Part shown: positions 47,373 through 56,127 of the stretch, one piece after another
How positions within the stretch are numbered: the first letter of the stretch is position 1
Layout of the letters: the number at the start of each line of letters is the position of its first letter
Assembly (NCBI RefSeq): GCF_900316895.1
Contig: NZ_ONER01000001.1
Location: 38,363-102,362 of the forward strand
Reading direction: 5' to 3'
Source of the DNA: an uncultured Methanobrevibacter sp.
GTDB taxonomy: Archaea; Methanobacteriota; Methanobacteria; Methanobacteriales; Methanobacteriaceae
Length of the DNA stretch: 64,000 nucleotides
Program-made: the position numbers and the translations under genes
The notes under the pieces: generated by a model
What the model saw: the letters and a program-made list of their open reading frames with translations, nothing else
What the model was told of the DNA's origin: nothing
Databases searched by the model: none

Positions 47373-48689
47373 TCACATTCTCCAATCAATTAATGATTCA
47401 ATAGCATCCAAATCAAATACAGGCAATTTTAGTTTATTTGAAATAACCATCCTTTCGGAAAATGAATCGTCGATAAATATTGCAGATACATCGTTATCCA
47501 TGTATTTATATTTGTCATCTTCTTTTGATAATGTAATTATCTCATCAAATAGATTAATATCTATTTTTAACTCTTTTAATGTCTCTTTAATATCTTTAAT
47601 GTGTTTTGTAATTAAAATTATCTCCTTTCTTTCATTTACACACTGATACAGGAACATCATGAGAAAGGTGTTGATTTTTCCTTTAACAAAAACAGTATCA
47701 TCAAAATCAATGTACACCCTGTCGTAATCAATTTCATAATTAAATCTATTGGTTAATGCCCTGTCAATGGTTAACCTGTTTTCATTGGTCAATACCTTAA
47801 CATCAATTCCCAAATGAGCATATAATGTTAAAAGAGGAAAGTTGATACCTGTATTTCTGTGCAATGCCATTGTTCCGGCAATTCTTGGTGCGATTTCCAA
47901 TAATTTATACTGATTATTCTTATCCTTTTTAAGCTGGAAGAACCATGCCCCATCAAAAGTTAATTTTGAATTGATTATTTCTGCAATCTCTTTAATAGAT
48001 TCTTCAGTTTGAACAGTTATTGCATTTACGCTAATTCCATCTTTTACGCGAATCCTTTGCCTTTTTTCACAGTACAATAATTTACCTTTGGCAGAAAAAC
48101 AATCAATTGTGTATTCTTCATTAGGAAGGTATTCAACTGCAATCAATCCCGGATTTTCCGTGAAATGATGTTTCAAATCATCGACATTATTGGCAATGGC
48201 AACTCCCTTGGCTCCCTGACCTACATCAGGCTTTAAAAAAATTGGGAATTCCCCATCAGTCTGCTTTCTGACATGATCCAAATCATCGAAACTGTCTTTG
48301 GAAATGTCATACAATTTAGGAATGAAATCAAATTCCCTGAAAAATTTATATGTTTTGCTTTTGGATCTGCAAACGTCACATGTTTTGCTATTTGAAACAA
48401 CAACATGGGCCTTCAAATCATCCTTGAGTTCTGAAAGCTTCAATACGACATCATCATGTGCAGGATATATCAAATCAATACCATTCTTTTCAATAGCTTC
48501 ATTCAGGAAGTCCAACAAGCCGTCATCATCAATGAATGGAATGTCTGGGATATAATTTTCATATACAAACTTGCCGTGGTCGTCTACACTGGAGCCGCCG
48601 TACAGCTTAAAATCCTTACTGTATTTTAAAGCATTGTGAATTTCTAAACCAATCTCAGAACCGCAGGGAAACACTAAAACATTTTTCAT
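47373..48689 (-). CDS. ATP-grasp ligase fused to HAD-like phosphatase domain
   Basis: 438 residues. About 1-310 are an ATP-grasp enzyme (VLVFPCGSEIGLEI, FLKPDVGQGAKGVAI, YLPNEEYTIDC, LLEIAPRIAGTMAL). About 325-438 are HAD-like: YIDFDDTVF gives the nucleophile and general acid DxD-type motif, LITKHIKD gives motif II Thr/Lys, and IFIDDSFSER gives motif IV. ATP-grasp enzymes join a carboxylate to an amine. In this operon it may attach an amino acid or similar group to a sugar, with the HAD domain removing a phosphate. The substrate is unknown. The gap to the LicD gene is 12 bases. Confidence 0.8.
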   Translation of the reverse strand: MKNVLVFPCGSEIGLEIHNALKYSKDFKLYGGSSVDDHGKFVYENYIPDIPFIDDDGLLDFLNEAIEKNGIDLIYPAHDDVVLKLSELKDDLKAHVVVSNSKTCDVCRSKSKTYKFFREFDFIPKLYDISKDSFDDLDHVRKQTDGEFPIFLKPDVGQGAKGVAIANNVDDLKHHFTENPGLIAVEYLPNEEYTIDCFSAKGKLLYCEKRQRIRVKDGISVNAITVQTEESIKEIAEIINSKLTFDGAWFFQLKKDKNNQYKLLEIAPRIAGTMALHRNTGINFPLLTLYAHLGIDVKVLTNENRLTIDRALTNRFNYEIDYDRVYIDFDDTVFVKGKINTFLMMFLYQCVNERKEIILITKHIKDIKETLKELKIDINLFDEIITLSKEDDKYKYMDNDVSAIFIDDSFSERMVISNKLKLPVFDLDAIESLIDWRM

Positions 48690-48701
48690 ACTATCAACAA
48701 A

Positions 48702-49685
48702 TCATTCAAAATTATCATTAATCTCTTCAAACTTAATAATCTCATTTTCAAAGATTTCAACAATACCAGGATATTTTCTGAGCCTTCCCATTCTTTGATG
48801 GAATGTCAGGACCTTAGGTATATTCCAATAATTACCGTAATAAGTTTTTAAATAATAATCCTTATCATTTGGACCTGGGAACTCATATTTACCAAATTGA
48901 ACACGTTTAAATGGCTGCATCTTATCGGTTTCAAAAACTTTGAGTTTTAAAATCCTTTTTGGTCCTTGAGGACCTTCTACACCATTCAGCATGTGATTGG
49001 TCCTATCCCATGTCAGATCCATGTTCTCATGATATCTTTCAACTGTGGCATCATAATCGCCAATTTCCACAATATCATGATAGAATTTCAATCTCGCATC
49101 CTCATACTTCTGACCGATATCCTCACCATTATATTGCTTCATATAGTCATATGGGAAAACATCAAGTGCGGTCAAATCAACTCCTCCGCCACTTAATGTA
49201 TTGTAATAGAATAACTGTAAAAATGAAGTTGCACCTTCAACAAAGGCGTTTCTTTGCCTGAAATTGATTTTTATATTATCCTTAAGGCCATTTCTTTCAA
49301 GCTCTTCGGGAAGAACATCAACCAATTTGTTATAATCCTCCCTCATCATTCCGGAGTCCATATCATCATCCCATGGAATGAAACCGTCATGCCTGATAGC
49401 TCCTAAAAATGTACCTCCCTCAATCATCCACTCCAAATCATACTTCATGCATACGTTATCCATGAATCTCAACAATTCCAAGGACAAGTCCCTGAAACTT
49501 TGAAGCAAAGGACTTGGAGTCAACTCATAATCAAGAAAGATTGTATTAAACAGTCTATTATTGGAGTCATTGGCTTTTTCAAGTCTCTCAACTTTTTTAG
49601 TTAAAACATCAACCTGATTTTTATAATATTTAAGTGAACCGCTATTGTTTATTAATTTCTTTGCAAATTTTTGTTTTAAACCCAT
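48702..49685 (-). CDS. LicD-family phosphotransferase
   Basis: 327 residues. After a short coiled coil (20-45) comes the LicD signature: LELLRFMDNVCMKYDLEWM, GGTFLGAIRHDGFIPWDDDMD, MREDYNKL. The acidic DDDMD motif is the metal site of this nucleotidyltransferase-fold family. LicD moves phosphocholine from CDP-choline to teichoic acid or lipopolysaccharide; related fungal and animal enzymes move other phosphoalcohols. In this archaeon the donor is not known. AGGGTG precedes the ATG. Its neighbours are TagF-like, which supports a phosphodiester polymer. Confidence 0.88.
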   Translation of the reverse strand: MGLKQKFAKKLINNSGSLKYYKNQVDVLTKKVERLEKANDSNNRLFNTIFLDYELTPSPLLQSFRDLSLELLRFMDNVCMKYDLEWMIEGGTFLGAIRHDGFIPWDDDMDSGMMREDYNKLVDVLPEELERNGLKDNIKINFRQRNAFVEGATSFLQLFYYNTLSGGGVDLTALDVFPYDYMKQYNGEDIGQKYEDARLKFYHDIVEIGDYDATVERYHENMDLTWDRTNHMLNGVEGPQGPKRILKLKVFETDKMQPFKRVQFGKYEFPGPNDKDYYLKTYYGNYWNIPKVLTFHQRMGRLRKYPGIVEIFENEIIKFEEINDNFE

Positions 49686-49694
49686 CGAAACACC

Positions 49695-51716
49695 CTAATT
49701 GAATATTTTCTTAATAATTTTTTCTGAAGAATCACCATCACATAAGCTGCAAAATCTTTGATAAAACTCGTCATACTTGTCAGCAAAGTCATTTGAGATT
49801 TCATCAATATTTTTAATAGTGTCAATTAATTGATCATTATCTTTTATAAGTGGACCTGGAAGTTCCTTTTCCATATTCAAATATAATCCTCTAACATTTT
49901 CAATATAATGATTTAAGTCAGGCACGAAAAATAGAATTGGCCTTCTTGAATGTGCGTAATCAAAGAATACAGAGGAATAATCAGTAATTAAAATATCTGA
50001 CAGGATATACAGCTCTTGAACATCATCATAACTTGACAAGTCAATAGCGAAATCCTTCATTTTCTCATCAATGTGAAGATTTTCAGATACCAAATGATGC
50101 ATCTTTAAAATGATTACATATTCATCGGAAAATTCCTCATATAACCTTTCCAAATCAATCTCTAAATTGAAGTAATGTTGCCAGGAGTCATTTTTCTCAT
50201 CATCTTTCCATGTTGGGGCATACAATATAATTTTTTTATTCTCATCAATATTGAGTTTGGATTTCAAATCTTTGACAAATTCATCATTATCCTTAAAGAA
50301 AATGTCATTTATAGGATATCCTAACTCCAAAACTTCCTTATTGTATTTAAACGCCCTTTTAAAAATTTTTGTAGAATAAGTGTTTGAAGACAATAAATAA
50401 TCCCAGTTTCTGGACTCATTGAAGAAATTCTGTCTGCCCTGAACTTCGGGCCCAGGAATGGTAATGTCAAAACCCAATTTCTTAAGTGGAGTACCGTGCC
50501 AGGTCTGTAAATAAACATTGCCCGGCCTTTTTGTGTGAATTGGAAATATGATATTATTTACCCAATATTTTGACAATGCGAGGTATTTGTAGTAGTCTCC
50601 AGGCTGGAATCTATCAACAATTATAGGATTTCCAGGAATTATATCTTTATTTTCACCTGAATATGCCCAGACAAAAGTATATTTTTTATCCAAACCCATT
50701 TCAAGCATTTTTTCATAAATATATTTTGGATTACCGCTATATGCATTCCCAAAAAAGCTTTCAAAGAAAATCATATTCTCATCTATTCTGTTTTTGGAAG
50801 CCTCTTCATAGATTGTTCTTCCGCATGCAATTGTATATGATCTCCACCAAGCCGCCTCGGTTGTAATCCATAATGCCAGTGAATGTTTATTTTCAGTAGC
50901 GTAATAAGAATAGACATTGCCGTCAACATCAAGTTTAATCAGGAATCTGTCTTCATCATTTTCAAAGTATTTGAATGTTGATAAAACAATTAAAGACTGA
51001 TAATATATATCATCATCATAAAGTCTCAGATAAAAATCCATTCTTAAATCAAGGATTGATTTATCTGAACTATTTATTTTGTCGATTATTCCTTCAAAAG
51101 TATATTTTTTATTATTTGATTCATCAGGGCTGAATTTCATGTCGAAAATGTTACTTTGACTGTCCAGCCTATGATTTGCCATGATCGTAACCCTGTCAAT
51201 ATTCTCAATATCATCATTTAATACTTCAAAATCCCCTTTAATCAGGATATTATTATCATCAATGCTCTCCAAATGGGTAATATTATAATCAAAATCTATA
51301 TCATCAATTTTTATTGACAGGTTCCCGAAATTTGTTTTATATGAATTTAATACCAGATGCTTTTCTCTGGATATGGCCTTAAAGAATTGGTTTGAAGGAA
51401 TGAACTTTACCCTCTTTTTATAGAACAAATCATTTGATTTGAATTTAAAATAAAAATCCAATGCTCCGCTTTGAGTCATTTCCACCAGTTCAGAAATTTC
51501 AAACACGGCAGTTGAAGATTTTACTTTACGCAACAATCTTTTACCACTTGACCTGTGTTTAATTTCAATGAATGAATTTGGCATGACCCTTTTGGTTGTT
51601 TTGACTATTATATTTCCATCCTGTAAAGACAACTCAACGGTAGGCACTGAATAATAGCTGAAATACTTATTTAAGAGTTTTTTAGCAATTTTTTTACCCT
51701 TACTTTTGATACTCAT
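49695..51716 (-). CDS. TagF-type polyol-phosphate polymerase with N-terminal beta domain
   Basis: 673 residues. About 15-270 form a beta-rich domain. About 300-665 are a Glyphos_transf domain (NPKYIYEKMLEM, LQTWHGTPLKKLGFD, ILYAPTWKDDEK, LKMHHLVSENLH, ILITDYSSVFFDYAHS, LPGPLIKD). Its layout is closest to long-chain polymerases. The start MSIKSKGKKIAKKLL is a short basic helix suited to the membrane surface. GTGGTG precedes the ATG. It is second in the operon, 16 bases after the aminotransferase. Confidence 0.88.
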   Translation of the reverse strand: MSIKSKGKKIAKKLLNKYFSYYSVPTVELSLQDGNIIVKTTKRVMPNSFIEIKHRSSGKRLLRKVKSSTAVFEISELVEMTQSGALDFYFKFKSNDLFYKKRVKFIPSNQFFKAISREKHLVLNSYKTNFGNLSIKIDDIDFDYNITHLESIDDNNILIKGDFEVLNDDIENIDRVTIMANHRLDSQSNIFDMKFSPDESNNKKYTFEGIIDKINSSDKSILDLRMDFYLRLYDDDIYYQSLIVLSTFKYFENDEDRFLIKLDVDGNVYSYYATENKHSLALWITTEAAWWRSYTIACGRTIYEEASKNRIDENMIFFESFFGNAYSGNPKYIYEKMLEMGLDKKYTFVWAYSGENKDIIPGNPIIVDRFQPGDYYKYLALSKYWVNNIIFPIHTKRPGNVYLQTWHGTPLKKLGFDITIPGPEVQGRQNFFNESRNWDYLLSSNTYSTKIFKRAFKYNKEVLELGYPINDIFFKDNDEFVKDLKSKLNIDENKKIILYAPTWKDDEKNDSWQHYFNLEIDLERLYEEFSDEYVIILKMHHLVSENLHIDEKMKDFAIDLSSYDDVQELYILSDILITDYSSVFFDYAHSRRPILFFVPDLNHYIENVRGLYLNMEKELPGPLIKDNDQLIDTIKNIDEISNDFADKYDEFYQRFCSLCDGDSSEKIIKKIFN

Positions 51717-51732
51717 GAATAAAACACCACAA

Positions 51733-52851
51733 TCATTTCAATTCGATTTCAATGATTTTACAAATTTTTTCAACATCCTCAACAGTCAAATCCAAATATA
51801 AAGGTAATGAAAGGATTGTATCACTGACATTTTTGGCAATTGGCGTATTTTTTTCAAAATCGTATGCTGGAAATTCATTGCATGGAGGATAGAAATATCT
51901 TTTAGCGTAAACATTATATTCAGGCAATTTATTAAATAAATGATCCTTTTCATCAAATGTATTCAATTTAATTGTGAAATATGCATAATTATATTCGACA
52001 TTGTCTTTAGGTCTTAAAACTTTAACCCTGCCCTGGTCTTCAAGATTTGACAGGCATTCCAAATATTTCTCATAAATTATCTTTCTTTTGGCAATTGCGC
52101 TTTCAACATATTCCAAGTTGATTAAACCCATTGCTGCTTCAAACTCATTCATTTTGGCATTTACGCCTAAAAATTGCACTTCCTCATTATCGGGAGTGAT
52201 TCCGAAGTTTTTAATTGACCTAAATTTATAAGTTAAATCATTATCATCATACATCAATGCTCCGCCTTCAATAGTATTGAACACCTTTGTTGCATGGAAA
52301 CTAAACATGCTGATATCACCATAGGAACCGATAGGATTACCGTCTATCTTAACATTAAAGGCATGGGCAGCATCATAGATTACTTTCAAATCATTCCTTT
52401 TAGCAATTTTTTCAATTTTATCAACATCACAAGGATTTCCGAATACGTGGACAGGAATGATTGCGGAAGTCTTATCAGTAATCAAATCTTCAATATTGTC
52501 AGGGTCAAGATTATAATATTCCTCATCCACATCTGCATAAACGGGGGTTAAACCATTGTTAATAATTGCTTGAGTGGTTGAAGCGAAGGTGAATGGAGTT
52601 GTAATGACTTCTCCGGTTAAGCCCAATGCTTTTATAGCCACTTCCAATGAGGCATGACCATTTACAAAAAATTCAATATTTTTTACATCAAGGAAATCTT
52701 TAAGTTTTTCCTGGAATTCACGTTCTAACGGCCCATAATTAGTTATCCAATTATTGTCCCAAATCTCTTTTAGTCTTTTTTCGTATTCTTCGATTGGAGG
52801 CAATAACGGTCTTGTAACAAGTATTGGCTCTTTAAATTTTAAATCCTTCAT
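51733..52851 (-). CDS. DegT/DnrJ/EryC1/StrS family sugar aminotransferase
   Basis: A 372-residue PLP enzyme. ITTPFTFASTTQAI, IPVHVFGNPCDVDKI, IYDAAHAFNVK (PLP-ring Asp) and SFHATKVFNTIEGGAL (Schiff-base Lys) are all present. It transfers an amino group from glutamate to a nucleotide-linked 3- or 4-keto sugar, providing an aminosugar for the glycan. No matching 4,6-dehydratase gene lies in the window, so the keto sugar must come from elsewhere. AGAGGAT precedes the ATG. It is the first gene of the operon that ends at 41658. Confidence 0.9.
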   Translation of the reverse strand: MKDLKFKEPILVTRPLLPPIEEYEKRLKEIWDNNWITNYGPLEREFQEKLKDFLDVKNIEFFVNGHASLEVAIKALGLTGEVITTPFTFASTTQAIINNGLTPVYADVDEEYYNLDPDNIEDLITDKTSAIIPVHVFGNPCDVDKIEKIAKRNDLKVIYDAAHAFNVKIDGNPIGSYGDISMFSFHATKVFNTIEGGALMYDDNDLTYKFRSIKNFGITPDNEEVQFLGVNAKMNEFEAAMGLINLEYVESAIAKRKIIYEKYLECLSNLEDQGRVKVLRPKDNVEYNYAYFTIKLNTFDEKDHLFNKLPEYNVYAKRYFYPPCNEFPAYDFEKNTPIAKNVSDTILSLPLYLDLTVEDVEKICKIIEIELK

Positions 52852-52903
52852 AATATCCTCTGTGATAAAATTGATAAAATAATTTATTATTCTATAGTTT
52901 ATT

Positions 52904-52922
52904 TGTTTTTTATATTATTAAT
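52904..52922 (-). promoter_or_regulatory. Probable promoter of the eight-gene glycan operon
   Basis: A minus-strand TATA-like AATATAAAAAAC lies about 60 bases before the aminotransferase ATG, which fits a start near 52885 and a leader of about 35 bases with the AGAGGAT ribosome site. Confidence 0.4.
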
Positions 52923-53006
52923 ACTTAAAGAAAAAAAGCCCTTTTAAATCATTTAAAATTTGTAAAAATTAGATTTTAACTTAATTTATCATGAAAAAAA
53001 ATAGAA

Positions 53007-53405
53007 TTAGTAATCGTAATTTGAATATCCATCATCGATTACTAATGCATCTACGCCATGATAAGGTTTATTGAATAAAGTTCCGTTATAATTTGTATGA
53101 ATTGTATAATTCCCGTTTTCAAATGTGGACAGCACAACTGATCCTTCACCAGAATCATCAGTAACCACATCATAGTAATTTGCCCAACCAGATTCATCCA
53201 AAATTTTAATTTGAACTGACTCTCCAGGATAAACGTTCCTATATTCATCAGTCAGAACTATCTGAACCGCATCTCCATTTTTAAGAGTGGAATTACTGGT
53301 CACATCCACTTTGGTATTGTGAGAATTGGCCTGGACAAATAGAAATCCACCAATGAGAATTATTAAAATTATAACAACCACAGTTATGATAGTTTTTGAG
53401 TTCAT
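53007..53405 (-). CDS. Membrane-anchored protein with one Ig-like domain
   Basis: 132 residues. A membrane segment (about 5-27) is followed by a 100-residue extracytoplasmic beta-sandwich of the invasin/carboxypeptidase-regulatory type (VQIVLTDEYRNVYPGESVQIKI, DDSGEGSVVLSTFENGNYTIHT). I do not recognise a precise function. AGGTGG lies before the ATG. It lies seven bases after the stress-protein gene and probably shares its transcript. A T-run directly after the stop (52993-53003) probably terminates transcription. Confidence 0.75.
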   Translation of the reverse strand: MNSKTIITVVVIILIILIGGFLFVQANSHNTKVDVTSNSTLKNGDAVQIVLTDEYRNVYPGESVQIKILDESGWANYYDVVTDDSGEGSVVLSTFENGNYTIHTNYNGTLFNKPYHGVDALVIDDGYSNYDY

Positions 53406-53412
53406 ATTCCAC

Positions 53413-53838
53413 CTAATTATTGTGAACTAACAATACATCAATGTCAGAGTTTTTAAGTACCTTTTCGGCTACACTTCCAAGGACTAATCTGTGAAGTCCG
53501 CTTTTACCGGATGCAGAGATTATAATCAAGTCGACATCCTCTTCATCTGCAACTTCTTTGATTTTTTCAGCAGGAAAACCTGTTACAACCATTTTTGTAA
53601 CATTTATATCATCACTGAATTTAGCAGCCATATTATCTACAAATCTTTTAGCATCCTTTTTGAGTTTTTCATTTGCTTTTTTAACCTTTCTTCTAGGTTG
53701 AAAAGCGCTAGATGTTAATATACCCGCAACAGATAAAATAATTACTTCACCATCTTCAGCAAGTAAATTATTAACTCTTTCAACTTCTTGATCTGCATAG
53801 GTTGAACCATCAGTAGGTAATAATATTTTCTTATACAT
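53413..53838 (-). CDS. Universal stress protein (UspA family)
   Basis: 141 residues. It begins YKKILLPTDGSTYA and ends with the nucleotide-binding loop SASGKSGLHRLVLGSVAEKVLKN and VLLVHN, matching ATP-binding UspA proteins. The usual first Gly of the GxxG element is Ser. Such proteins are small cytoplasmic ATP-binding dimers tied to stress tolerance. AAAGGTG precedes the ATG. It is the first gene of a two-gene unit. Confidence 0.92.
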   Translation of the reverse strand: MYKKILLPTDGSTYADQEVERVNNLLAEDGEVIILSVAGILTSSAFQPRRKVKKANEKLKKDAKRFVDNMAAKFSDDINVTKMVVTGFPAEKIKEVADEEDVDLIIISASGKSGLHRLVLGSVAEKVLKNSDIDVLLVHNN

Positions 53839-53953
53839 TTGCTTGCACCTTTATTATGTAAATATAATTTTGTACTTCATAGTTAATAATAGTTAGTGAA
53901 AATGAACATTAATATAGAGAACTGAATTCCTAGAAAATAATTTGAAAAAATAT

Positions 53954-53985
53954 ATTAAAAAAAAGATTATAAAAGAGCTTTTATA
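53954..53985 (-). terminator. Terminator overlapping the peroxidase stop codon
   Basis: A palindrome with 8-base arms (53968-53985, TATAAAAG/CTTTTATA) spans the stop codon; on the minus strand a run of eight T follows. Confidence 0.65.
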
Positions 53986-54506
53986 GCTTCTTTTACATCA
54001 TTTAAATCTTCTGTTGGCTCGAATCTGCGCACAACATTACCTTCACGGTCAACTAAAAACTTGGTAAAATTCCATTTGATATCATTGTTGTCCTTGTAAT
54101 GTCTATCCATCATTTTAACAACCAGTTTAAGTTTTCCCGCACCTTTACCAGTTAAGCCAACAAATGGCTGTTCATTTTTAAGATATTCAAATAATGGAGA
54201 TGCATCTTCACCATTGACATCGATTTTTTCAAAGATTGTATATGGCACCAGCCATTTTGAGCGACAGACCTCAGTGATTTCTTCAGTTGTTCCCGGTGCC
54301 TGGTTTCCAAACTGGTTGCATGGGAAATCCAAAATTTCAAAGCCTTGTTCGTTGAATTCAGCGTATATTTCGTTTAATTCTGTGTATTGTGGTGTAAAAC
54401 CACATTTTGTTGCTGAGTTTACTATTAAAAGTACTTTGTCTTTGTATTGGGATAGTGAAACAGTATTGCCGTCACCATCTTTAACTTCAAAATCATATAC
54501 TGACAT
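53967..54506 (-). CDS. Glutathione-peroxidase-family thiol peroxidase
   Basis: A 179-residue thioredoxin-fold enzyme. The peroxidatic Cys is in NSATKCGFTPQY, the Gln in DFPCNQFGNQAPGT, and the catalytic Trp/Asn in IKWNFTKFLVDREG. The Cys (not selenocysteine) form with a second Cys in FPCNQ is usual for thioredoxin-dependent members that reduce hydroperoxides. It would protect a strict anaerobe against oxygen exposure. AAGGAGG precedes the ATG. The family is mostly bacterial, so acquisition by transfer is possible. It is divergent from the CDF gene. Confidence 0.93.
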   Translation of the reverse strand: MSVYDFEVKDGDGNTVSLSQYKDKVLLIVNSATKCGFTPQYTELNEIYAEFNEQGFEILDFPCNQFGNQAPGTTEEITEVCRSKWLVPYTIFEKIDVNGEDASPLFEYLKNEQPFVGLTGKGAGKLKLVVKMMDRHYKDNNDIKWNFTKFLVDREGNVVRRFEPTEDLNDVKEAIKALL

Positions 54507-54596
54507 AAAATGCCTCCTTTTAAATTAATTTAATATTAAGTATATTTAAAGCTATTGTAAAAAAAGTATAAATTATTCAAAAATAAATTTTTATAT
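54507..54596. promoter_or_regulatory. Divergent promoters of peroxidase and CDF transporter
   Basis: On the minus strand TTTAAATATA (54541-54550) fits a peroxidase start near 54518. On the plus strand TATAAATT (54567-54574) lies 27 bases before the CDF ATG, which has no ribosome site, so that mRNA is probably leaderless. Confidence 0.5.
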
Positions 54597-55688
54597 ATGA
54601 CAAGACAAGAAAAAATCATTAAAACCAGTGTAATTGGCATTATAGTCAATCTCATTCTTGTTGCATTCAAGGCATTTGTTGGAATAGTTACAAATTCCAT
54701 CGCAATTACTTTGGATGCGGTCAATAACTTAACCGATGCCCTTTCCTCCATCATCACCATAATTGGAGCAAAGCTTGCAAACAGACCCCCTGACAAAAAT
54801 CATCCATATGGTTATGGGCGTATAGAATACTTTTCATCCGTAATTATTGCAGCTATCGTTTTATGGGCAGGTATCACTGCATTTATGGAATCCTGGCCAA
54901 AGATCTTTACTCCGGATGTTACAAATTACACAACAGTATCACTTGTGATTATTGCAGTTGCAATAGTTGTGAAACTTGCATTGGGCAGATATGTAAAGAG
55001 TGTTGGTGAAGACATCAATTCACAAGCTCTTGTGGCTTCCGGAAGCGATGCTCTTTTTGATTCCATATTATCTCTGTCAACATTGGTTGCGGCTTTAATC
55101 TCAATATTTTTCCACATTTCACTTGAGGGAATTTTAGGTGTAATCATATCAATCGTGATTATCAAAGCAAGTATCGACATGATAAGGGAAACACTTGACA
55201 GCATGATTGGCGCAAGGGTGGATTCTGAATTGTCAAGAAAAATTAAAGACTCAATATGTGAATTGCCTGAAGTCTATGGAGCCTATGATTTGAGTTTGCA
55301 CAATTATGGGCCGGAAGACATGCAGGGATCTGTTCATGTTGAAGTCGATGACAGCCTGACTGCATTGGAAATCCACAATTTGACCCGTAAAATTTCAATT
55401 AAAATCTATGAGGAATTCTCAATCATACTGACAGTTGGAATATATGCAAGAAACAATAAATTTAATGATATTCGCAATGATTTATATGAAATCGCTTCAA
55501 AATACGAAGAAATCATTGAAATACATGGTTTTATAGTTTATGAGACTCAAAAACTCATAACCTTTGACATGATTGTTGATTTCGATGCTGATAGGGAAAA
55601 GGTTAAAAACAAAATTCTAGAAGAAATTAAACAAAAACATCCTCAGTTTACATATCAGGTTATTGACGATTATGATGTGAGTGATTAA
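54597..55688 (+). CDS. Cation diffusion facilitator (CDF) family metal transporter
   Basis: 363 residues with six membrane helices in the first 210, then a cytoplasmic ferredoxin-like domain. The metal site is NNLTD in helix 2 (Asn replaces the first Asp of DxxxD) and DALFD in helix 5; the loop HPYGYGRIEYFSS is a family hallmark. It exports divalent metal in exchange for protons. An N/D-type pair resembles manganese-type members, but specificity is inferred. The long C-terminal part (about 215-363) may hold a second regulatory fold. Confidence 0.9.
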   Translation: MTRQEKIIKTSVIGIIVNLILVAFKAFVGIVTNSIAITLDAVNNLTDALSSIITIIGAKLANRPPDKNHPYGYGRIEYFSSVIIAAIVLWAGITAFMESWPKIFTPDVTNYTTVSLVIIAVAIVVKLALGRYVKSVGEDINSQALVASGSDALFDSILSLSTLVAALISIFFHISLEGILGVIISIVIIKASIDMIRETLDSMIGARVDSELSRKIKDSICELPEVYGAYDLSLHNYGPEDMQGSVHVEVDDSLTALEIHNLTRKISIKIYEEFSIILTVGIYARNNKFNDIRNDLYEIASKYEEIIEIHGFIVYETQKLITFDMIVDFDADREKVKNKILEEIKQKHPQFTYQVIDDYDVSD

Positions 55689-55730
55689 TATATACTAGTT
55701 TGGACAAATATATCTGTAAGGTGATAAACA

Positions 55731-56108
55731 ATGGAAAAAAATAATATCATTTTAATTGCTATAGGAATTCTAGTAATTGCACTTTTAGCAATTGGAGCAT
55801 ACATGGTCACCACCAACAGTCAAGATTCAGTGAACAATGTTACTGTTGAAAACAATACCACAAATACAACCGTTAATGACACAAATGTCATTATGATTGA
55901 TAAGGATGGTAAAGATTCAAACAACACTGTTGTTGGAGATAATTCACCAAGAAACGACAATAATACCAACAATACGACTGCAAGAGTATATAACCCTCAA
56001 ACCGATTCATACGTAACCGTAATCGGAGAAGGTTATGACGTTGAAGTTGACAGATGGTATACCTACGATACAGATGGTGTAAGATACTACAATACAAGAA
56101 TTAAATAA
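55731..56108 (+). CDS. Small membrane-anchored protein of unknown function
   Basis: 125 residues. One membrane helix (about 5-27), an Asn/Thr/Asp-rich linker (about 30-85) rich in NxT sites, and a 40-residue C-terminal piece with VYNPQTDSYVTVIGEGYDVE. The N-terminal helix should anchor it with the rest outside. I do not recognise the family. AAGGTGAT, a perfect ribosome site, lies seven bases before the ATG. T-rich sequence (56112-56135) follows the stop and faces the convergent gene. Confidence 0.75.
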   Translation: MEKNNIILIAIGILVIALLAIGAYMVTTNSQDSVNNVTVENNTTNTTVNDTNVIMIDKDGKDSNNTVVGDNSPRNDNNTNNTTARVYNPQTDSYVTVIGEGYDVEVDRWYTYDTDGVRYYNTRIK

Positions 56109-56127
56109 TTTTAATTCTTTCTTTTTT

